A DNA stretch of 43,272 nt, taken from the NCBI GenBank assembly GCA_002435985.1, contig DIXD01000087.1, forward strand, positions 1 to 43,272. The letters run 5' to 3'. Source of the DNA: Spirochaetaceae bacterium UBA6089 (GTDB taxonomy: Bacteria > Spirochaetota > Spirochaetia > Treponematales > Rectinemataceae). Positions within the stretch are counted from its first letter, which is position 1. Each line of letters begins with the position of its first letter. The notes beneath the pieces were generated by a model. It made no database searches, was not told the origin of the DNA, and saw only the letters and a list, made by a program, of their open reading frames with translations. The position numbers and the translations under genes are program-made. Below are positions 34,153 to 41,319 of this stretch, piece by piece.

Positions 34153-35160
34153 ATGCCAAAGGCAGTGATTATCGGTACAGGACTCTACGCTCCTGGGGAA
34201 CCGATCGACAATGCGACGCTCAAAAAACTGACCGGTGTCGAATTCGATGCCGAGCGCCATGAGAGCAAGATCGGCATCAAAAGAAGACACATCGCACGTC
34301 TTTCCGGGCTGCAGGAAAGCACTGCCGATTTCGCAGAGAAGGCGGCTCGCCGCGCGCTCGAGGCTGCTGGCGTCGACTCAAAGGACATCGGGCTTTTCAT
34401 TGTCGCAACGGACACGCCCGAATACATCTCGCCTGCAACCGCGATCGTTCTGCAAGGGCGGCTCCAGGGCGGAGAGACAAACGCGAAATCCTTCGACGTG
34501 GGCGCTTCCTGCGCGAGTTTTGTCGAAGCCCTCGATGCGGCCGCGCGGCACATCGTCACCGACTCAAGCCTCCGCCATGCGGTCGTCGTGGGGGTCTACA
34601 ACATGCCCGCCTATATCCGCGACGGCGACGTCTTTGGGTGGTCCATCTTTGCGGACGGTGCCGGTGCCGTCGTGCTCGAGCGCCGAGAGGGGGACGACTC
34701 GGGATATATCGACGGTTCTTTTGTCACCGATGGTACCCAGTGGAATTTTATCGGCGTCTATGCCGGAGGGACCAAGCTTCCCGTCACACACGAGCGACTC
34801 GATTCGGGAGAATACGGCCTGCAGCTTTTACAAAGGCTGCCGGGAGACAGAAACGTCAAGCTCTGGCCTCGGCTCGTGCTGCGTCTCCTTGAAAAAGCGG
34901 GCCTGCCGCAATCCGCGGTGAACCACTATCTGTTCACGCAGATCAACAAATCGGTGATCGAACAGGTGATAGAAGTTCTCGGTGAGCCGCTTGAGAAAAC
35001 AACGATGGTGATGGATCGCTATGGCTATACGGGCTCGGGCTGTATTCCCATGGCCCTTCACGAGGCCATCCATGCCGGGCGCATAAAGAAGGGGGACTTG
35101 GTTGTTCTCGTCGCCTCCGGAGCTGGGCTCGCGGTCGGCGCTTCACTCCTAAGGCTCTGA
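34153..35160 (+). CDS. KAS III-like condensing-enzyme homologue 2, lacking catalytic His and Asn
   Basis: 335 residues of the FabH fold. Cys120 in FDVGASCASF is in place. The PHQAN motif reads FTQIN (Thr262 where FabH has histidine), and the asparagine motif reads RYGYTGSG (Tyr292). Without His and Asn it should not decarboxylate malonyl-ACP as FabH does; it could instead act as an acyltransferase, a non-decarboxylating condenser or a partner of enzyme 1. GGGAGG lies five bases before the ATG. It follows the tandem-TetR gene by 15 bases, so the two are co-transcribed. Confidence 0.82.
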   Translation: MPKAVIIGTGLYAPGEPIDNATLKKLTGVEFDAERHESKIGIKRRHIARLSGLQESTADFAEKAARRALEAAGVDSKDIGLFIVATDTPEYISPATAIVLQGRLQGGETNAKSFDVGASCASFVEALDAAARHIVTDSSLRHAVVVGVYNMPAYIRDGDVFGWSIFADGAGAVVLERREGDDSGYIDGSFVTDGTQWNFIGVYAGGTKLPVTHERLDSGEYGLQLLQRLPGDRNVKLWPRLVLRLLEKAGLPQSAVNHYLFTQINKSVIEQVIEVLGEPLEKTTMVMDRYGYTGSGCIPMALHEAIHAGRIKKGDLVVLVASGAGLAVGASLLRL

Positions 35161-35162
35161 AA

Positions 35163-35176
35163 ATTGAACAGTCAAT
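35163..35176. promoter_or_regulatory. second 5-4-5 palindrome, operator candidate
   Basis: ATTGA-ACAG-TCAAT has perfect 5-bp arms and overlaps the -35 box of the CoA-transferase promoter. It has the same geometry and core (GAANAGTC) as the palindrome at 32830-32843. Confidence 0.4.
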
Positions 35177-35193
35177 TCAAATAAATACATTAT
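35164..35193 (+). promoter_or_regulatory. candidate promoter of the CoA-transferase gene
   Basis: TTGAAC (35164-35169), 18 bp, CATTAT (35188-35193), then GAGGGGG four bases before the ATG at 35210. It lies in the 49-base gap after KAS III-like 2. Confidence 0.4.
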
Positions 35194-35209
35194 AAGATGA
35201 GGGGGAACC

Positions 35210-36517
35210 ATGAATTTTCAAGATGAGTATAAGCGTAAACGTATTTCCATCCCCGAGGCGGTCTCGAAAATCAAGAGCAACGACAATATCGTCGTGGCGA
35301 TGTGCGCATCCGAGCCGCAGGGATGCATGGAGCATTTTCACACCGTGGCCAGCAAGGTCGAGCAAGTGCGCGTCTTTTCCTGCCTTACGCTGAAACCCTA
35401 CGATTTCTATATGAGACCTGAGATGAAAGGCCACTTCGAACTTGCGAGCTGGTTTCATGCTCCCGGATCCAGGGCTGCCCTGAAGAACAACACGGGCACG
35501 GTCACCTACGTGCCCAACATGCTTCACCGCTCCGCCACCGATTTTATCTTCGCGCGCAAACCCAATATCTTCTTCGGAACCTGTACGCCTCCGGATAAAC
35601 ACGGCTTTGTGTCGCTCTCCCTCGGGATCACCTACGAAAAAGATATTCTAGAGAGCGCAGACCTCGTGATTCTGGAAGTGAATCCGCTTCTGCCGAGGAC
35701 CTTCGGCGACACCCACCTGCATGTCTCCCACGTGGACTATTTTGTCGAGTATGAGCAGACCGTTCCGGAACTTCCCTCTCCCCAGCCCAGTGAAACAGAC
35801 CTCACCATCGGCAGATACATCGGCGAGCTCATCGAAGACGGCTCGACCATCCAGCTCGGCATCGGTGGCATCCCGAACGCCGCCGCCCTCGCCCTGCAGA
35901 ACAAGAAAAATCTCGGCGTCCATACGGAGATGATCGTCGATTCGATGATGGAACTCTATGAAATGGGGGTGATCACCAACACGGCCAAGGCCTTCCACAA
36001 AGGCAAATTCGTCGCCACCTTCGCCATGGGCTCGCGGAAGCTGTACGATTGGCTCGACGACAACGTGGCAGTGGAATTCATACGGGGTAGATGGGTCAAC
36101 AGCCCTGTCGTCATCGCCCAGAACTCGAAAATGGTCTCGATCAACACATGTCTGATGGTCGATCTCACGGGCCAAGTGGCGAGCGAGAGCCTAGGGACGA
36201 TGCAATATTCAGGCACCGGCGGCCAATCCGACACCGCGGAGGGCGCAGTCGAGGGTTTCGACGGCAAGGGCAAGAGCATCATCGCTTGCTACAGTACTGC
36301 AAAGAACGGTACGGTCTCCACCATTGTGCCGATGCTGACGGAAGGCACTGCCGTGACCTTGCACCGGAGCCTTGTGGACTACATAGTGACCGAATTCGGC
36401 ATCGCCAGCCTGCGCGGCAAAACCGTGCGTGAGCGGGCCCGCGAGCTCATCTCGGTGGCACACCCCAATTTCAGGGAAAGCCTCACCGAAAAAGCCAAGG
36501 CCATCGGATATCTGTGA
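35210..36517 (+). CDS. acetyl-CoA hydrolase / 4-hydroxybutyrate CoA-transferase family protein
   Basis: 435 residues in the two-domain family I CoA-transferase fold that swaps CoA between acetyl-CoA and another carboxylate. Glu240 in GVHTEMIVD is the catalytic glutamate. IQLGIGGIPNAAA (214-226) and the C-terminal TGGQSD and FGIASLRGKT segments are typical of 4-hydroxybutyrate, succinate and butyrate transferases. It would load an imported acid onto CoA without spending ATP. A strong Shine-Dalgarno sequence precedes the ATG. It is the last gene of the plus-strand arm and is followed by a hairpin. Confidence 0.88.
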   Translation: MNFQDEYKRKRISIPEAVSKIKSNDNIVVAMCASEPQGCMEHFHTVASKVEQVRVFSCLTLKPYDFYMRPEMKGHFELASWFHAPGSRAALKNNTGTVTYVPNMLHRSATDFIFARKPNIFFGTCTPPDKHGFVSLSLGITYEKDILESADLVILEVNPLLPRTFGDTHLHVSHVDYFVEYEQTVPELPSPQPSETDLTIGRYIGELIEDGSTIQLGIGGIPNAAALALQNKKNLGVHTEMIVDSMMELYEMGVITNTAKAFHKGKFVATFAMGSRKLYDWLDDNVAVEFIRGRWVNSPVVIAQNSKMVSINTCLMVDLTGQVASESLGTMQYSGTGGQSDTAEGAVEGFDGKGKSIIACYSTAKNGTVSTIVPMLTEGTAVTLHRSLVDYIVTEFGIASLRGKTVRERARELISVAHPNFRESLTEKAKAIGYL

Positions 36518-36521
36518 TACA

Positions 36522-36548
36522 AAAGGGCTGCGTCGATCTCGGCCCTTT
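36522..36548 (+). terminator. terminator-like hairpin after the CoA-transferase gene
   Basis: AAAGGGC (36522-36528) pairs with GCCCTTT (36542-36548) around 13 bases, four bases after the stop. The following TTTCTCT is only a weak T-tract. Confidence 0.45.
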
Positions 36549-36604
36549 CTCTACAACGTTACAATTCGAATGCCCCGGTATAGCACCGAAAAGCCTTCTC
36601 CGGA

Positions 36605-36633
36605 TTGACCGGCGAGCGCCGTGGAGAGAGAAT
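36605..36633 (+). promoter_or_regulatory. promoter of the TatD-like gene, leaderless layout
   Basis: TTGACC (36605-36610), 17 bp, GAGAAT (36628-36633), then six bases to the ATG at 36640. This arrangement independently supports that ATG over the long upstream extension. Confidence 0.5.
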
Positions 36634-36639
36634 GAGTGC

Positions 36640-37407
36640 ATGTACTGCGACGCACATATTCACTTGGTGGATCTGGAGGGGCGCGAGCCGGGCTTTGCGT
36701 CCAACACTCCACGTTTCCCCTGGCGCGGTGCCGCGGTGTCGCACGACCCCGATGAATTCTTTCGGAGCGAAGCGATCCGAGCCAAGATGCCGCCGACCAT
36801 CGCTGGTTTCGGAATTCACCCCCAGAATCCCGACATGGCGAATGCGGATTTTCTCACGTCTCTCTGCGACGAAAAGAAAATTCAGTTCATCGGAGAAGCG
36901 GGTTTCGATTTTTTCGGCAATAGGCCGCTTCTGTCTAGAAACCCAGAGGCAGTGCGACGGCAAACCGAGGCATTCCTGTTTCAGGTCCGCCTTGCTGTTC
37001 GTGTCCAGCTGCCCCTCGTCGTCCATCTCCGAAAGGCGACGGATGTATTCATGGCGCACGGCCGGGAGCTCCGCGAAGTCCCTTCAGTGATCTTTCACTG
37101 CTGGCCGGGCAGGCTCGAAGAGGCGACTATGATCCTCAAAAAGGGCATCAATGCGTACTTTTCTTTTGGTACGCCCCTGCTGCGCGACTCGAAGCATGCA
37201 ATAGAATCACTGACCGACCTTCCCCGGTCGCGGATCCTGTCGGAGACCGACGCGCCCTGGCAGCCGCCGCACGGCTTTCCATGGACAAGACTCGAGCACA
37301 TCGTCGATGTCGTCGACAAGATGGCTCAGGTGCTGAGAACCGAACCGGAGGCGCTCGAGCCCCTCCTTGAGAGAAATTTCTCGGATGCCTATCTTCTTCC
37401 TCGATGA
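36640..37407 (+). CDS. TatD-family metal-dependent hydrolase
   Basis: 255 residues. The N-terminus CDAHIHLVD supplies the first metal histidines, GEAGFDFF the metal glutamate, HLRKATD and HCWPGR the next histidines, and SETDAPWQPP the final aspartate. TatD proteins are DNases or deoxyribonucleotide hydrolases in repair and quality control. The open frame extends upstream to 36514 but that part has no family similarity, and MYCDAHIH at 36640 is the natural start. The stop overlaps the start of tcdA by four bases. Confidence 0.82.
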   Translation: MYCDAHIHLVDLEGREPGFASNTPRFPWRGAAVSHDPDEFFRSEAIRAKMPPTIAGFGIHPQNPDMANADFLTSLCDEKKIQFIGEAGFDFFGNRPLLSRNPEAVRRQTEAFLFQVRLAVRVQLPLVVHLRKATDVFMAHGRELREVPSVIFHCWPGRLEEATMILKKGINAYFSFGTPLLRDSKHAIESLTDLPRSRILSETDAPWQPPHGFPWTRLEHIVDVVDKMAQVLRTEPEALEPLLERNFSDAYLLPR

Positions 37408-38177
37408 TACCGGAGCATGCGGTGACGAATTCTGAGCGCGGAGATCCACAGCAGTCTCAATCATTTTTCGACAGAACCCGAATTATCGTGGGCGAGCAAG
37501 GCATGCGCACACTGGCCGAAGCGCATGTTGCGGTGTATGGGCTTGGGGGTGTCGGGGCGGCATGCGCGCTGGACCTCGTGAGGGTGGGCATCGGCCACCT
37601 GCATGTCATCGATTTCGACACGGTCGAACCTTCGAACCTGAACAGGCTGGCATTCGGTTTTCAACGGTACGTGGGATGGGCCAAGACCGACGCCTTCATC
37701 GACGCCGCCTGCGAGATAAATCCGCACGTTGAAATCGTGGGCAAAAAAATTTTCTTCTCGGGCGACACTGCCTCTGATATTATTGCCCGCGAATGTTCCT
37801 TCCACGTCGACTGTATCGATTCGATCGACCCGAAAGTGAGTCTCATCGCTGCCCTGCGACGTGAAAACTTCGTTTTCATCTCGAGCATGGGGACCGCGGG
37901 GCGCCTCATGCCGGAACGTCTTAGACTAGGCCCGATGGCTTCGGTCAAAGGCTGCCCCCTGGCGCGGGCGGTGCGGCAAAAGCTCACAAAGATAGAAATA
38001 CCGCTCGATTTTCCTGTCGTGTGGTCGGATGAGCCGGCCGTCAAACCGCTCCCCCAGGAAGGGCAACGGAGAATTCAGGGTTCCACGCCTTTTGTGCCAC
38101 AGGCGGCAGGGCATTTCATGGCCTCTTGGATCATTCGGCTAGTGCTCTCAAGCTTGTGCAATGGTCGAGAGCGCTGA
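37404..38177 (+). CDS. tcdA: tRNA threonylcarbamoyladenosine dehydratase (ThiF/E1-like)
   Basis: 257 residues of the ThiF/MoeB/E1 superfamily. The nucleotide loop is YGLGGVGAACALDLVR (44-60), then VIDFDTVEPSNLNR binds ATP, and CIDSIDPKVSLI and GCPLARAVRQKL match TcdA/CsdL. TcdA cyclises N6-threonylcarbamoyl-adenosine in tRNA to its hydantoin form, an ATP-dependent step. N-terminal FFDRTRIIVGEQG also fits. It is translationally coupled to the tatD-like gene. Confidence 0.88.
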   Translation: MIPEHAVTNSERGDPQQSQSFFDRTRIIVGEQGMRTLAEAHVAVYGLGGVGAACALDLVRVGIGHLHVIDFDTVEPSNLNRLAFGFQRYVGWAKTDAFIDAACEINPHVEIVGKKIFFSGDTASDIIARECSFHVDCIDSIDPKVSLIAALRRENFVFISSMGTAGRLMPERLRLGPMASVKGCPLARAVRQKLTKIEIPLDFPVVWSDEPAVKPLPQEGQRRIQGSTPFVPQAAGHFMASWIIRLVLSSLCNGRER

Positions 38178-38258
38178 CGACAGATTCATGAGATGGCAAT
38201 GCACGTCGTAGAATACGGGTCCTTTCATGCTCGCTCCGATTACTCGTTCCGATAGGGG

Positions 38259-38287
38259 ATGAAAAAAAATCGAAATTCATGTATATT
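38259..38287 (+). promoter_or_regulatory. promoter of the 38311 gene pair
   Basis: ATGAAA (38259-38264), 17 bp, TATATT (38282-38287). The ATG at 38311 follows with AAGGAAGG just upstream. Confidence 0.5.
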
Positions 38288-38310
38288 ATATGTAGATTAA
38301 AGGAAGGACT

Positions 38311-38748
38311 ATGGTGCAAGCCGATATTGAAGCCTTTTGGGCTGATTTCGAACAGGAAATCGGTGAGAAAGTACTCTCGAAGACCATGAGCCAACATTTC
38401 ACTTCACGAAAATCCCAGGGGGAATGGGGGCTTTTGGTGTTGACTCCTTCGGCGATTCGCTTCCGCCCAACGCCAGGAGAAAACTGGTTTCAGTCGCTGT
38501 TCAGAATGGCCTCTCCCAAGGTCCCACAGGAGCAGGCCGCCGACATCGTGCTCCCCCTGACGTATATCACGGCGATCGAACTGCCTAAAAAGCGCTTTTT
38601 CGATTTCCTTTTCAGCCCGCCTTTTACTGTATTTACGCTGCGATACCGCCTCGGCGACGAAGAAAAAAGTCTCCTACTGGGGGTTGATCCCAAGACCGAG
38701 CTCTTTACCAAATTGCTTGCAATTTTCCCCGTCTCGAAGAGGCCATGA
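38311..38748 (+). CDS. conserved hypothetical protein, PH/GRAM-like fold suspected
   Basis: 145 residues, soluble, no signal peptide or membrane helix. The N-terminal half is helical (AFWADFEQEIGEKVL), the rest alternates short strands (GLLVLTPSAIRFRP, ITAIELPKKRFFDFLF, FTVFTLRYRLGDEEKSLLLGV). The strand pattern resembles PH or GRAM domains, but I recognise no named family. The stop overlaps the start of the HD gene by four bases, so the two are made together. Confidence 0.65.
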   Translation: MVQADIEAFWADFEQEIGEKVLSKTMSQHFTSRKSQGEWGLLVLTPSAIRFRPTPGENWFQSLFRMASPKVPQEQAADIVLPLTYITAIELPKKRFFDFLFSPPFTVFTLRYRLGDEEKSLLLGVDPKTELFTKLLAIFPVSKRP

Positions 38749-39830
38749 GCGACATCTATCGACAGCTCGAAGATGCGAACATTCTTTTTTATGAATACGG
38801 CATCACCGCGATCGACTCCTACTACGATGAGAAGCCTCGTCCCATCAAGTTTCTTGCGGTGCAGTCTTCACTCATTGAACTGGCACACTGCTTTAGCGAC
38901 CTGGAATATCCCGGCCTGCCCTATGCCGATGCGTCACTTCGCGAGGAAGCAAGATTCCTCTGTGTAGAGAACGCCCTCGAAGATGATTTGGGCGGGCCAT
39001 GGATAAATTTTCGCAAAAACCCATCGAATGGTGTATTCTATGACAAGAACAATATCTACGATGAGCTCAGAGCCCGCGTCATTCCCTTGCCCTTCACAAA
39101 GTCCGAGCGGAGCCTCTTCGATGCGGCAATCTTTTCGACACTCTGGGAGTCTCCCCCTCAGGCGACAGAAGCACCTGACCTTCCCCCAACCTCTTCAGTT
39201 CTATTTCAAAAAGACTTACTCATCAGCATTCTTGCCGGCCCCTACCCTGCCTCCGGCTTCGAGTTCCTCAAGCAAACCGGCTTTGTCGCACGGGAGTGGC
39301 CGGAATTAGCCCTCCTCGACGAGGTAGATCAGTCGAAAGATTTTCATCCCGAAGGGAATGGATGGAGCCACACCATGCAGACCTTTTCGTACCGCAAAGG
39401 CCGCGACCTCACCCTTTCTCTGGCACTCCTTCTGCACGATATCGGGAAACCCGAATCCCAGCACAGCGACGGCAAACGCTTTCATCAGCATGCCGAGCTC
39501 GGCGCCCGCCGCGCAGTGAAATTTCTCTCGCGCCTCGGTTTTGATGAAAAAACCAAAGAGGACGTCGGATTTCTCATCCGCTACCACATGCTGCCGGCAG
39601 CGCTTTCTACGTTGCCGATGCAAAAGATAAAGGTATTGATCACCGATGCACGCTTTCCTGCACTGCTCGAGCTCTTCCGCTGTGACGAATTTTCTAGCTT
39701 CAAAGGCCCTGCGCGCTACTACGAGGCATGCAGTGTCTATAAAACAATCCGGCATACCATACAAAATCCCTACCGGAATGCCGACGGATCAAAGAAGCAC
39801 ACAGCCAAGCGCAGTGCTTCACATTATTGA
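38745..39830 (+). CDS. HD-domain protein resembling the HD half of CCA/poly(A)-type enzymes
   Basis: 361 residues. The C-terminal half has an HD site: His209 in WSHTMQT, His231-Asp232 in LLLHDIGKPE, His247 and His249 in RFHQHAELGARR, and an aspartate in LITDARF. FHQHAELGA and LHDIGKP are usual in the HD domain of tRNA nucleotidyltransferases. The N-terminal 200 residues carry no GSxxxDxD nucleotidyltransferase motif; instead they hold SLREEARFLCVENAL. It is likely a phosphohydrolase or phosphodiesterase that kept only this part of the scaffold. The 3' end overlaps the convergent HD-GYP gene by seven bases. Confidence 0.75.
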   Translation: MSDIYRQLEDANILFYEYGITAIDSYYDEKPRPIKFLAVQSSLIELAHCFSDLEYPGLPYADASLREEARFLCVENALEDDLGGPWINFRKNPSNGVFYDKNNIYDELRARVIPLPFTKSERSLFDAAIFSTLWESPPQATEAPDLPPTSSVLFQKDLLISILAGPYPASGFEFLKQTGFVAREWPELALLDEVDQSKDFHPEGNGWSHTMQTFSYRKGRDLTLSLALLLHDIGKPESQHSDGKRFHQHAELGARRAVKFLSRLGFDEKTKEDVGFLIRYHMLPAALSTLPMQKIKVLITDARFPALLELFRCDEFSSFKGPARYYEACSVYKTIRHTIQNPYRNADGSKKHTAKRSASHY

Positions 39831-41062
39831 AACCACATCGAAGACCCTTTGGCATTGATGATCCATGGGCTATAAGAGAGCACCCATCGGGGTGCTTTGA
39901 AAGTGCGCAGCTCCTCATAATGATCGATCAATATCCCGACGATCCGCTGATCGAGAGGCATCTGTCTCATCTTTTCAAAGGCGCTCATAGGATGGATTGG
40001 ATTTCGATAGGGCCGCTCTCCCACGAGGGCCTCAAAGACATCGACCACCGCGATAATCTTCGATTCCAGGGGAATCTCTTCCCCCCTCAATCCATCCGGA
40101 TAACCGGAGCCGTCCTCTCGCTCGTGGTGGTGCAACACGATATTGCCCAAATGCTCGAACTCTCTGAAGCCTCTGAGAATGCGAGCGGATATCACAGGGT
40201 GCTGTTTCATCTGGGCGTACTCTTTGGCGTCGAGCTTGCCTGTCTTTACGACAATGCTCGTGGGCACCCCGATTTTCCCGATATCGTGCAGCAGTGCCGC
40301 GACATACAGATTCCTGAGCCGCTTGCCCTTAAAATCAAGTTTCTTTCCTATAAAAAGGGCAAAAATCGCGACGTTTCTCGAATGGCTGGCCGAAAATTTT
40401 TCTGTTTGCTCGAAGAGATAGATGATCGATTCCAACCCGCGGATGTCGAAAAAGAATTCGTTTCTCCTGGCATAACGCTGAAGAATTAGCCATGCGATCA
40501 GAGTGCTTACCAAGGCTATAGCGACGATGTTCGTTGGATTGAAAAAGCCCACGCTCGTGGAGATTGGAATGCCGTAAGACGCCTTGCGCCCGTGCGCGAT
40601 ATCGACTTTGAATGCATGGGGCGAGACGATCTCGAGCAGCTTTTGAACCTGAATGATGGCGACTGCAAACATGTCCGGAACCGTTGCAGTCCCATCGTCA
40701 TTCTGAATGGAATACTCGATCCGCAATAGTTCTCCATCGAGAGAGATGGCGTATCTTTCATCAGGAGGAAGACCACGTTCGAATTCCAAAGAGTCGACGA
40801 GGGGAAAATTTTCCTTTATATCTTCTACAAGCTCGGCAACTTTGGCGAAGTCCCCTTGAAGGACCGTGTCGTACAAGGTCGTCCATGCAAAATATCCGTT
40901 GTAGATGGCCGAAGCCTGCAGCTCGATGACATTTTTCAATGCGTGATCGGTCGTTTGAAAATTCCGGTCTGTCACATAGACGTACAGACCCCAAAAAAAG
41001 GCAGCGACGACCACTATGGTGCTAAACGTAATGATGATCGGAAAAAACAACTTTCTTTTCAT
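39824..41062 (-). CDS. membrane-anchored HD-GYP cyclic-di-GMP phosphodiesterase
   Basis: 412 residues. A membrane helix at about 7-29 and another at about 177-195 flank a periplasmic sensor domain of roughly 145 residues rich in charged and aromatic residues. The cytoplasmic HD-GYP domain (about 215-385) has LLHDIGKIGVP (257-267) with His259-Asp260, and HHHEREDGSGYPDG (311-324) with the GYP signature. These residues degrade cyclic di-GMP to GMP or pGpG. AGGA lies nine bases before the ATG. It is the last gene of the pepP - DUF2007 - HD-GYP operon. Confidence 0.92.
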   Translation of the reverse strand: MKRKLFFPIIITFSTIVVVAAFFWGLYVYVTDRNFQTTDHALKNVIELQASAIYNGYFAWTTLYDTVLQGDFAKVAELVEDIKENFPLVDSLEFERGLPPDERYAISLDGELLRIEYSIQNDDGTATVPDMFAVAIIQVQKLLEIVSPHAFKVDIAHGRKASYGIPISTSVGFFNPTNIVAIALVSTLIAWLILQRYARRNEFFFDIRGLESIIYLFEQTEKFSASHSRNVAIFALFIGKKLDFKGKRLRNLYVAALLHDIGKIGVPTSIVVKTGKLDAKEYAQMKQHPVISARILRGFREFEHLGNIVLHHHEREDGSGYPDGLRGEEIPLESKIIAVVDVFEALVGERPYRNPIHPMSAFEKMRQMPLDQRIVGILIDHYEELRTFKAPRWVLSYSPWIINAKGSSMWFQ

Positions 41063-41091
41063 GAAACTTTTCCTAATTTTATTTAAAAAAA

Positions 41092-41319
41092 TTACTTTTG
41101 TGTTTTCTTGTGTTCCTTGAAATTGGCGACAATTGCCGCAGCGTCCATTGCCACATCGTCAGGGACAACGAGCTTCGCGCCTTTGGGCTCAATCGAATAA
41201 AAAGGATTGATGTCCAGCATCTGGTCTGAGAGCAATTCCGCGGAGATGCCGGCAGATTCAAGCATAGATTTGACCACAATTGCATCTTCGAGGAATGCCG
41301 ATACGAACACTGTCTTCAC
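41092..41319 (-). CDS. DUF2007-like small protein
   Basis: 75 residues: VFVSAFLEDAIVVKSMLESAG, then SAELLSDQMLDINPFYS and KLVVPDDVAMDAAAIV, the pattern of the DUF2007 putative signal-transducing domain (a ferredoxin-like fold). Function unknown. The ATG overlaps the stop of the aminopeptidase gene by four bases; 29 bases separate it from the HD-GYP gene. Its position beside a c-di-GMP phosphodiesterase hints at a regulatory link. Confidence 0.7.
   Translation of the reverse strand: MKTVFVSAFLEDAIVVKSMLESAGISAELLSDQMLDINPFYSIEPKGAKLVVPDDVAMDAAAIVANFKEHKKTQK

Noticed and set aside
33019..34290. Open frame of 423 codons on the minus strand
   Set aside because: Antisense to the tandem-TetR gene and lacking its own ribosome site or motifs.
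36514..36639. N-terminal extension of the TatD-like protein
   Set aside because: The extra 42 residues have no family similarity, and a promoter with its start at 36640 lies inside this stretch.
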